Source: Thermoplasmata archaeon (GTDB lineage: Archaea > Thermoplasmatota > Thermoplasmata > Halarchaeoplasmatales > Halarchaeoplasmataceae). From it: a DNA stretch of 13,092 bases. Under the pieces are notes generated by a model. The model searched no databases and had not been told where the DNA came from. It saw only the letters and a program-made list of their open reading frames with translations. The stretch covers positions 1 to 13,092 of the forward strand of contig JAFDTZ010000060.1 of the NCBI GenBank assembly GCA_019594305.1, in the 5' to 3' direction. Shown here one piece after another: positions 5,432-10,636 of the stretch. How positions within the stretch are numbered: the stretch's first letter is position 1; each line of letters starts with the position of its first letter. A program made the translations under genes and the position numbers.

Positions 5432-6613
5432 TTAATGGGTTCTCGGTTCGTCCCATCCTCTAGGTTTTCCGAACATGAACCATATGATGACTATCGTTAT
5501 AATAAATACAACAAAAAGATGTATCTGGTAATTATGCCAAAAATTAGCCAATGCACGTGATATCCCCAACAGCGGGTTCCCCTCCGCTTCTACCGCGATA
5601 ACGATACCATGGCTATCAGAACTGTAGACCTTTCCTTCGTAAGCCTGGACCACAAGTATTTCACCCCGGTATGCGAAACCACCTCTTCTCTCCTTATGAT
5701 ACCTATGCCTCCAGAGCTCTTCGCCGTTGCCGCTATCGGAGGCTATAACGTATCCGTCCCATGCTCCGCTGTAGATCATTCCATCATCTACATCAAGTCC
5801 TAGGATCATATTGTTGTGGTGAGTTTGTCTCCAGAGGATTTCCTCATTTTCTAGATCCAAGGCTGTCAATTCACCTGCACTGCAACCGGTGTACAATACA
5901 CCATCCTCAACGTATAGTGAAGAATACCATCCTTGATCATGGGCGCGTCTCCAGAGTAACTCTCCCGTTTCCCGATCTGCAGCTACGATTTCTCCGTCGA
6001 AACATGCACTGTATACCACCCCATCCGAGTACTGAATTGAATAAACTCCGCCGTCGTGATACGTGTGATTCCATAAAAGCTCTCCCGTTACTGCGTTGGT
6101 GGCTACCACGCTCTTATCCCGGGACGCGGAGTAGACCACATCTTCGAAAACGCGGATCGATTCGACCTGATTATTATATTTCCTACCCACATGCCTAGAT
6201 ACATACCATATCCTTTCTCCCGTGCTTGCATCCGCCGCCACCAAAATGCCTCCATCACTGCCGCTGTAAACCACGCCATCGGACTCATGTACCGAAGTAA
6301 TGATCAAACTATTTCCTGTAGGGATATGATGACTGTGATTCCATAATAATTCGTTGGTTTCGAGATCAACCGCTATCACCTGCCCAGGAAGCGGAAAGGG
6401 ATATGCTCTTTCCCTGGCCCCCCCGTAGATGACACCATCGGAGATGAAAAAACCACTGTGCCGGTTAAAACCGTATTCTTCAAACAATCGACTTTCCCAA
6501 ACTACCCGGCTCGGGTCACTTCTCTTGCTTCCCTCTACTACCAGTATCGTCGAGATCACGCCGATGATCACCATCGTGGCTATCAATATCGCCCACATAT
6601 TTTTTATTTTCAT
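5432..6613 (-). CDS. PQQ-like (BamB/pyrrolo-quinoline type) beta-propeller protein with membrane anchors at both ends
   Basis: The product has 393 residues. Span 1 (about 7-26) acts as an uncleaved signal anchor, and span 2 (about 365-381, LFVVFIITIVIIWFMF) is followed by a short basic tail. Between them run propeller blades with the PQQ-like repeat: DGxVYxGxxDGxVxAxDxxTGExLW. The blade tryptophans are at 91, 136, 181, 221, 261 and 301, so at least six blades are clear and partial seventh/eighth blades flank them. The structural WD/WxG-type core (TGELLW, SDGVVYS) is strong, but nothing shows that the PQQ cofactor is bound. The domain should face outside the cell. A His recurs five residues after most blade tryptophans (see findings). 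The gene is convergent with the Ig-like gene and 91 nt downstream of the SemiSWEET gene on the same strand. Role unknown: a scaffold, sensor or redox carrier is possible. Confidence 0.85.
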   Translation of the reverse strand: MKIKNMWAILIATMVIIGVISTILVVEGSKRSDPSRVVWESRLFEEYGFNRHSGFFISDGVIYGGARERAYPFPLPGQVIAVDLETNELLWNHSHHIPTGNSLIITSVHESDGVVYSGSDGGILVAADASTGERIWYVSRHVGRKYNNQVESIRVFEDVVYSASRDKSVVATNAVTGELLWNHTYHDGGVYSIQYSDGVVYSACFDGEIVAADRETGELLWRRAHDQGWYSSLYVEDGVLYTGCSAGELTALDLENEEILWRQTHHNNMILGLDVDDGMIYSGAWDGYVIASDSGNGEELWRHRYHKERRGGFAYRGEILVVQAYEGKVYSSDSHGIVIAVEAEGNPLLGISRALANFWHNYQIHLFVVFIITIVIIWFMFGKPRGWDEPRTH

Positions 6614-6643
6614 TTCCGCTCTTGCTCAGAACAGATGTATTTC

Positions 6644-6658
6644 AAATATAAATAAATT
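6644..6658 (-). promoter_or_regulatory. TATA-box region of the propeller gene
   Basis: The minus strand reads AATTTATTTATATTT, centred about 37 nt before the ATG at 6613. This predicts a leader of roughly 10 nt containing only a weak GAGCGG. Confidence 0.45.
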
Positions 6659-6704
6659 ACTATGTATAAATCCGTAGAATCGAAATAATGAATTATCGAC
6701 ACGT

Positions 6705-6977
6705 TCAACTATACTCAGCATCGCGCCTGTACACGATTATCGATACGAGTATGATCGCAGAAAATACGGATGTGATTATATTGGCGGCGATCACCGGGAT
6801 ATCCTTTACCAGGATGCCGTAGATCAGCCACAATAACACACCAACAGTGAATATGATGTACATGGGCAAAGACAGGCTACGGGTATCTTTGGTTCGGATT
6901 ACCTTTATCGCTTGAGGGATGAAGGCAGCGGTGGTACATGCTGCCGCCGCCAATCCGATGAGGGTGAAACCGTTCAT
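6705..6977 (-). CDS. SemiSWEET family sugar transporter (PQ-loop protein)
   Basis: A 90-residue, three-span protein. The first span ends in the PQ motif at 21-22 (AAFIPQAIKVIRTKDTRSLS), which is the family hallmark. The second span contains WLIYG with Trp50, and the third begins IAANIITS with Asn66. Known: SemiSWEETs dimerise to form a six-helix sugar uniporter, and the Trp and Asn at these positions line the sugar pocket; both are kept here. Length is typical (85-100). I chose the ATG because a TATA box lies 27 nt upstream and there is no Shine-Dalgarno sequence. Substrate is unknown. The neighbouring propeller gene has its own promoter, so an operon is not implied. Nothing unusual is visible in the protein. 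Confidence 0.9.
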   Translation of the reverse strand: MNGFTLIGLAAAACTTAAFIPQAIKVIRTKDTRSLSLPMYIIFTVGVLLWLIYGILVKDIPVIAANIITSVFSAIILVSIIVYRRDAEYS

Positions 6978-7000
6978 GTTGAATGGTAAAGTTCACACGA

Positions 7001-7006
7001 TATAAA
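7001..7006 (-). promoter_or_regulatory. TATA box of the SemiSWEET gene
   Basis: TTTATA on the minus strand (within TATCTTTATA) is centred about 27 nt before the ATG at 6977, consistent with a leaderless transcript. Confidence 0.55.
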
Positions 7007-7015
7007 GATATAGGC

Positions 7016-7160
7016 TCAGTAAGTGCACTTCTTGAACAATTCTCTGATGCTGTAAAAGTCGTCTTTGTCAATTACTCGAATCGAATCGAAATAATCGGGA
7101 AGATCATCACCGGAGAGATACGGTATATCCCTCTGTGGGAATGGCTCTTGGAGATGTGAT
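7016..7160 (-). pseudogene. Possible 3' remnant of an unrecognised gene
   Basis: A minus-strand frame of about 48 codons ends at TGA (7016-7018) and reads like protein: EPFPQRDIPYLSGDDLP and DSIRVIDKDDFYSIRELF. It has no start codon and begins inside the operator region before a TAA upstream. It could be the broken tail of a gene whose front was lost, or a chance frame. I do not recognise the family. Confidence 0.25.
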
Positions 7161-7198
7161 GATACTAATTTAGATTAGTACTAATTTGAATTAGTATC
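7161..7198. promoter_or_regulatory. Double palindromic operator upstream of arsR
   Basis: Two adjoining copies of a 16-bp palindrome: ACTAAT-TTAG-ATTAGT (7164-7179) and ACTAAT-TTGA-ATTAGT (7180-7195). The whole block is also bounded by the outer inverted repeat GATACTAATT / AATTAGTATC. It ends 18 nt before the TATA box of the ArsR-type gene, so it is probably an autoregulatory site for a winged-helix dimer, or two dimers side by side. Confidence 0.7.
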
Positions 7199-7216
7199 CC
7201 AAAAAACCCCATAAAG

Positions 7217-7223
7217 TATATTA
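7217..7223 (+). promoter_or_regulatory. TATA box of the ArsR-type gene
   Basis: TATATTA is centred 26 nt before the ATG at 7246. This supports that start and a leaderless mRNA. An in-frame ATG at 7255 is less well placed. Confidence 0.5.
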
Positions 7224-7245
7224 GAAGTTGAAGACTTTATAATCG

Positions 7246-7575
7246 ATGATCAAGATGGATATTCCCGAGGATGTGGAAAAGGAACTGGAGGAGCGAGGAG
7301 GGATAGCAAAATTAATCAAGATTATAAAGGAATATCCAGTGGAAAAGGAGACAAACATCCACAAGGCGCTGTCTGATGAGATCAGATTGAAGATCCTTTT
7401 ACTGTTGAACCAACAATCGCTCTGCGTATGCCTGCTCAAAGATATTCTGGATATCGCGGATTCGAAGTTATCTTACCACTTATCCATACTGAAGAACGAT
7501 GGATTCATACGAAGTGGAAGGAAGGCTAACTTTGTTGTCTACGAGATAACCGATAAAGGTAGAAGATACCTTTGA
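7246..7575 (+). CDS. ArsR/SmtB-family metalloregulatory transcriptional repressor
   Basis: A 109-residue winged-helix protein. Residues 37-88 contain the ArsR core: NIHKALSDEIRLKILLLL, then SLCVCLLKDILDIADSKLSYHLSIL, where the recognition helix is about 72-82, followed by a wing with GRKANFVVYEIT. The Cys60-Val-Cys62 pair sits in the alpha-3 position used by ArsR proteins to bind As(III), Sb(III) or related soft metals. A third Cys is absent, so the site is a two-thiol version of the ELCVCDL motif. Known: such dimers sit on palindromes and leave DNA when the ligand binds. The double operator at 7161-7198 lies upstream of its own promoter. The gene is tail-to-tail with the CxxC protein and permease operon, the probable targets or co-regulated partners. 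An N-terminal ~30-residue helical extension precedes the core. Confidence 0.85.
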   Translation: MIKMDIPEDVEKELEERGGIAKLIKIIKEYPVEKETNIHKALSDEIRLKILLLLNQQSLCVCLLKDILDIADSKLSYHLSILKNDGFIRSGRKANFVVYEITDKGRRYL

Positions 7576-7806
7576 TCATTTCAGCAATTTCTTTATCTCT
7601 TCCGGATTAAGCAACTTACCGCTTGCTATGATATCTCCGTCGACGGCTAGTGCCGGAGTCATCATCACTCCCCGGGAAGCGATATCGTTGATGTCCTGGA
7701 CCTTTTCGATCTTGGCTTCTATGCCCATCTCTTTGACGGCTGTTTCTACGTTCTTTTCCAATCTTTTGCATTTTCTGCATCCGGTTCCGAATATCTCTAT
7801 TTTCAT
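7576..7806 (-). CDS. Small redox-active disulfide (thioredoxin-like, CxxC) protein
   Basis: A 76-residue minimal thioredoxin-fold protein of the type called redox-active disulfide protein 2 (the MTH895/TM0996-like group). The motif GTGCRKC puts the active cysteines at 10 and 13 after the first strand (KIEIFG). The cis-proline region is MTPALAVDG (Pro51), and the tail is NPEEIKKLLK. Family members are 75-85 residues, so this is full length. Translation starts from a clear site, GGAG at 7815-7818, 8 nt before the ATG. It lies 16 nt after the permease gene and is probably co-transcribed. Inference: it supplies or shuttles thiols or a bound metal(loid) to the permease. Its stop codon abuts the arsR stop (TGATCA) with no spacer. 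Confidence 0.85.
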   Translation of the reverse strand: MKIEIFGTGCRKCKRLEKNVETAVKEMGIEAKIEKVQDINDIASRGVMMTPALAVDGDIIASGKLLNPEEIKKLLK

Positions 7807-7814
7807 TTTATCTA

Positions 7815-7818
7815 CTCC
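7815..7818 (-). promoter_or_regulatory. Ribosome binding site of the CxxC protein gene
   Basis: AAGGAG on the minus strand, 8 nt before the ATG at 7806. A good Shine-Dalgarno sequence is expected for the second gene of an operon, where leaderless translation is impossible. Confidence 0.6.
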
Positions 7819-7822
7819 TTTT

Positions 7823-8893
7823 TTATCCGACTATCAGTCCGTATGTGAATCCCATCAAGGTAGATAGGACTATGACTATGACTATGTAAGCGAGCCACTG
7901 TTTGAATTCCATTATTCTGAACAGTACGATCATGTTGGGCAAACTGAGTGAAGGACCGGCCAGTAATAAACTCAATGCAGGCGCGTCGCCCATTATTCCC
8001 GATGAATATCCGAAGGTGGTACCGATGATGGGTACTTCCAGGAGGGTGGGCATGTACAGTATGGCACCGATTACAGCGCCAAAGAAGGCCGAACTCAAAC
8101 TGTTGTTACCCAGGTAGGGTCTGAAGGTTTCCGGCGGTAGGAAGAAGGCGATAACCCCCACAATGAAGGTGCCTGCTATCAATATAGGAAATATTTTTAT
8201 CGTTAGATCCCAGGTTTCGTACCCCCATTCGGTGACATCGTACTTTTCGTAGTAATAGATGAGAATAACCGCCACAAAAAGCGTCAGTACGTAAACGATC
8301 GCCAGCTTCGGCGCCCATCCAAGGCCCGAGGCACCGACTATCAATATTCCCACTAAAAGTCCGAAGAAGCTCAGTTTTATCCAGGCCGGTCTTTCAGACT
8401 CGGTGATCTCGGCATTTACATCGTTCATATTCTTTTTATAGTTTTCATGGTCGTGTGATTTAAACAAGTAAGACATCGAAAAAGCTATCACGAAGGCCAT
8501 GGCGATTGCGGCGACTGCCCGGGCCAGGCCCAGTTGATATCCAAGAACGTTAGCGGTATATACGATAGCAAGAACGTTGATGGCCGGCCCCGAGTAAAGA
8601 AATGCCGTCGCCGGGCCGATACCGCTGCCCTTTTTGTACAATCCCGCAAAAAGCGGTAGGATGGTACAGCTGCAGACCGCCAGGATGGCACCGGAGACCG
8701 AAGCGATGGGATAGGATACACTCTTTTTAACATTCGGACCGAAGTACTTCAGTATCGCCTCTTTCTTTATGAAGGCCGCTATGGCTCCTGCGATGAAGAA
8801 GGCCGGTATCAGACAGGTGAGCACGTGCTCCGAGAGGTACTCTAATACACTCAGGAGACCGCTAATCAGCACAGCGTAGAGTATATCCAACAT
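7823..8893 (-). CDS. ArsP/UPF0718 (DUF318, COG0701) family permease
   Basis: From the ATG at 8893 the product has 356 residues (360 from the ATG at 8905; numbering below uses the longer form). About 8-10 membrane spans fall in two halves, separated by a charged loop at 149-173 (HDHENYKKNMND). The family signature is AVCSCTILPLFAGLYKKGSG (76-95), with Cys78-x-Cys80, followed by ATAFLYSGPAINVLAI. The second half repeats the pattern as LEVPIIG (289-295) and LAGPSLSLPN (315-324). Known: ArsP exports trivalent organoarsenicals, while many other UPF0718 members have unknown substrates; the Cys pair is typical. I chose 8893 because GGTG lies 6 nt upstream, and because the 8905 ATG lies inside the operator palindrome. 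Downstream, with a 16-nt gap, is the CxxC protein gene. The convergent ArsR-type gene supports a metalloid or thiol-toxicity role. Substrate is not proven. Confidence 0.85.
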   Translation of the reverse strand: MLDILYAVLISGLLSVLEYLSEHVLTCLIPAFFIAGAIAAFIKKEAILKYFGPNVKKSVSYPIASVSGAILAVCSCTILPLFAGLYKKGSGIGPATAFLYSGPAINVLAIVYTANVLGYQLGLARAVAAIAMAFVIAFSMSYLFKSHDHENYKKNMNDVNAEITESERPAWIKLSFFGLLVGILIVGASGLGWAPKLAIVYVLTLFVAVILIYYYEKYDVTEWGYETWDLTIKIFPILIAGTFIVGVIAFFLPPETFRPYLGNNSLSSAFFGAVIGAILYMPTLLEVPIIGTTFGYSSGIMGDAPALSLLLAGPSLSLPNMIVLFRIMEFKQWLAYIVIVIVLSTLMGFTYGLIVG

Positions 8894-8904
8894 GTTTAAC
8901 ACCA

Positions 8905-8922
8905 TTTCAATTTTAATTGAAA
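8905..8922. promoter_or_regulatory. Operator 1 of the permease operon
   Basis: Perfect 18-bp palindrome TTTCAA-TTTTAA-TTGAAA. It lies over the predicted transcript start and ahead of the GGTG ribosome site. It shares the TTTCAA-N6-TTGAAA pattern with the site at 8959-8976 but differs from the arsR operator. Confidence 0.65.
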
Positions 8923-8942
8923 CAAACTAGGTGCCCTTCCTG

Positions 8943-8951
8943 TTAATAAAC
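8943..8951 (-). promoter_or_regulatory. TATA box of the permease operon
   Basis: GTTTATTAA on the minus strand. With the usual spacing, transcription would begin near 8920, giving a ~27-nt leader that carries the GGTG site for ATG 8893. It lies exactly between the two palindromes. Confidence 0.5.
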
Positions 8952-8958
8952 TTTACGG

Positions 8959-8976
8959 TTTCAAAAATATTTGAAA
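8959..8976. promoter_or_regulatory. Operator 2 of the permease operon
   Basis: TTTCAA-AAATAT-TTGAAA, an 18-bp inverted repeat with the same half-sites and spacing as operator 1. Start-to-start distance is 54 bp. A further lone half-site TTTCAA lies at 8989-8994. It is just upstream of the TATA box and would block TBP/TFB binding if occupied. Confidence 0.65.
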
Positions 8977-8994
8977 TACACTCCTGGGTTTCAA

Positions 8995-9170
8995 CGAGAC
9001 TATCTAAAGCACGGGTAGCCTTACCCATCGCCTTGTTTCCATCTGTACTATCCCCCCCCGTCTTACCTTGGATAGGATGAAAAAATTTTGGATCCCTTGG
9101 AATCTAACTCTAAAAGCAAAACGATAAACCCCTACAGATGAGGTGTTTGTTCGAATTCTGTCTAATAAAC
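8995..9170. other. Intergenic stretch between divergent permease and membrane-protein genes
   Basis: The only visible features are a C8 homopolymer (9052-9059) and a short inverted repeat GGGTA/TACCC (9013-9026). Neither has a convincing role. A minus-strand 33-codon frame (8927-9028) overlaps operator 2 and is judged non-coding. A GTG at 9143 is in frame with the following gene, but the ATG at 9209 is preferred. Confidence 0.4.
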
Positions 9171-9178
9171 TATATATT
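9171..9178 (+). promoter_or_regulatory. TATA box of the orphan membrane protein gene
   Basis: TATATATT is centred about 35 nt before the ATG at 9209, predicting a leader of under 10 nt. It lies downstream of the alternative GTG start at 9143, which argues against that start. Confidence 0.5.
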
Positions 9179-9208
9179 GGTTTCCTCCTCTATTCTATCT
9201 TAGATAAT

Positions 9209-10417
9209 ATGACGAATAAACATGTTAAAGTGGTATTGGCCCTTTCTTTTATCACAGCTTTATTGATATCTTCAAGTTTTCTGACCGTCCTTTCTGCCAC
9301 CGACCCCCCCGAGAACGACTACGATGATCAGAACGGCGATCACGGTTATTATCCTGGACCGGTGTACCCTCCCGAGATACCGGATCCGGAAAACATGACG
9401 CGTAGGATAGGCCACTTCGATGGGGAAACAGGTTATTTCGTTTCCTTAGAGGGGACGGAAGACGGGATATCTAACCATGCGCTACGTACGGGAAGGGAAC
9501 AATTTTTGACGATTTTTGATGAGATATTTATAGAGGGATTTGGAAAGTATAAGGAAGAAGAATTCGGATACAGATATGTTTTGAAGGGACATGCCGCGGA
9601 TATCCATGTATATGACAATCCTTCCATATCGCTCGTATTGAATGTGGGCACCATCGGTTCGGAAAGGTTAGTCAGTTTTAAAGTCGGTGATTTTGAGGTA
9701 CTGCAGAACGGAAACGAATTCGTTCGGATAGGCCATGGCGATTACACGGGTAGTCTTATTTCCATAGAACATGGTTATTCGAGAAGCGAACCGGATATAG
9801 ATGATGGCTTTATTAATTTCAAAGTAACGGATCATACGACCTTCGTATTTAGACTTGAAAGGAAGGGTTTTATGGACATCCGATTATCCGAATTTATAAA
9901 TGACAATATGTGTCAAGGAAGGATAGGTGCAGAATTCAGATTGGAAACTTTCCAGGAATATTACTTTTATATGCATGTGTCCTACAGGGACGTAAATCTG
10001 GCTACCAGGATGAGGGACGAAAAAACGTTGGATATCATGGTCTCCTCGGAAACCCTCGGTGAAGAAGGAACTATCTTGTTACTTGACATATCTTCCACGG
10101 CAATGGACATATCCTCAGCCGAGGACTTGAAACTGGATTTCAACAGGGAGAAAGCGGCTCTCGTAGATGATTACTCGGATCTCGAAGATTCGAGAGGTCC
10201 GGCATATATGGTTATAACGGGTGAAGAAGGTGTTCGAATACTCTTCAATGTTCCCCATTTTTCCACGCATACCATCACGATCGTTTATATTGCGGAAGTG
10301 TCGGAACATTACCTCGGTTCGTTGTTATATTACGTACCAACGGCGGTTTTTTCCGCAGGTATAGTGCTGCTAGGATTGATGAGCTATAATAAGCGTGTTA
10401 AAAAGGGTAAAAGTTGA
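9209..10417 (+). CDS. Type I membrane protein of unknown function
   Basis: The product has 402 residues. The N-terminus MTNKHVKVVLALSFITALLI and SSSFLTVLSA is a classic signal peptide, probably cut after Ala30. A Pro/Asp/Tyr-rich linker follows (31-62; DPPENDYDDQNGDHGYYPGP). The ~300-residue ectodomain is rich in beta structure and aromatic residues (GYFVSLEG, EFGYRYVLKG, FVFRLERKGFMDIRL, FQEYYFYMHVSYRD, ILLLDISSTAMDIS). I do not recognise any family in it. A final span at about 370-390 (LLYYVPTAVFSAGIVLLGLM) and a basic tail NKRVKKGKS anchor it with a short cytoplasmic end. No PGF-type archaeosortase signal or Cys lipobox is visible. Starting at GTG 9143 would add 22 residues, unlike a signal peptide. 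The gene precedes the giant repeat protein on the same strand but is separated by 219 nt with its own promoter, so the link may be only positional. Confidence 0.8.
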   Translation: MTNKHVKVVLALSFITALLISSSFLTVLSATDPPENDYDDQNGDHGYYPGPVYPPEIPDPENMTRRIGHFDGETGYFVSLEGTEDGISNHALRTGREQFLTIFDEIFIEGFGKYKEEEFGYRYVLKGHAADIHVYDNPSISLVLNVGTIGSERLVSFKVGDFEVLQNGNEFVRIGHGDYTGSLISIEHGYSRSEPDIDDGFINFKVTDHTTFVFRLERKGFMDIRLSEFINDNMCQGRIGAEFRLETFQEYYFYMHVSYRDVNLATRMRDEKTLDIMVSSETLGEEGTILLLDISSTAMDISSAEDLKLDFNREKAALVDDYSDLEDSRGPAYMVITGEEGVRILFNVPHFSTHTITIVYIAEVSEHYLGSLLYYVPTAVFSAGIVLLGLMSYNKRVKKGKS

Positions 10418-10450
10418 GTCTAAAGGTGTCGTACCAGGCAGAATCCGTTG

Positions 10451-10456
10451 TTTTTT
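10451..10456 (+). terminator. Probable T-tract terminator
   Basis: T6 run 34 nt after the stop of the membrane protein gene. No strong hairpin precedes it, as is usual for archaeal intrinsic termination. The rest of 10418-10586 shows nothing I can identify. Confidence 0.35.
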
Positions 10457-10586
10457 GTCCTTGATGAATAACATCGGTATCCTTTCAAGTCGGCGCTCTA
10501 GTCCCTAAATCGGTTACTAGAAAAAATCTTGAACCGTCATCTTTCGAATATGTAATGAATCGTACGAATATTGTACAAAAATTTAC

Positions 10587-10593
10587 TTATATG
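10587..10593 (+). promoter_or_regulatory. TATA box of the giant repeat protein gene
   Basis: TTATATG lies about 48 nt before the ATG at 10637. It predicts a leader of about 20 nt that includes the GGAGG ribosome site at 10623-10627. Confidence 0.45.
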
Positions 10594-10622
10594 TTGCAGT
10601 CGAATTTTTTAGTTATAGACAC

Positions 10623-10627
10623 GGAGG
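10623..10627 (+). promoter_or_regulatory. Ribosome binding site of the giant repeat protein gene
   Basis: GGAGG, 9 nt before the ATG at 10637. It is the strongest Shine-Dalgarno match in the window and fixes the start over the in-frame ATGs at codons 7 and 12. Most neighbours look leaderless, so this gene may be translated differently. Confidence 0.6.
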
Positions 10628-10636
10628 CCGATAAAC

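Noticed and set aside
8927..9028. Minus-strand 33-codon frame starting MGKATRALDSLVETQE, upstream of the permease gene.
   Set aside because: It overlaps operator 2 and the TATA box, has no ribosome site or own promoter, and its extension upstream runs through a poly-G tract with no start. It reads somewhat like protein, so it could be an old remnant, but the regulatory reading explains the region better.
9052..9059. C8 homopolymer as a phase-variation tract.
   Set aside because: It is outside coding sequence and more than 100 nt from both promoters; no evidence links its length to expression.
9149..9160. GTTCGAATTC resembling a tRNA T-loop.
   Set aside because: The flanking bases do not form a T-stem, and no D-arm, anticodon arm or acceptor pairing was found.
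9143..9208. GTG start giving 22 extra residues to the orphan membrane protein.
   Set aside because: The TATA box lies downstream of this GTG, and the ATG at 9209 begins a normal signal peptide.
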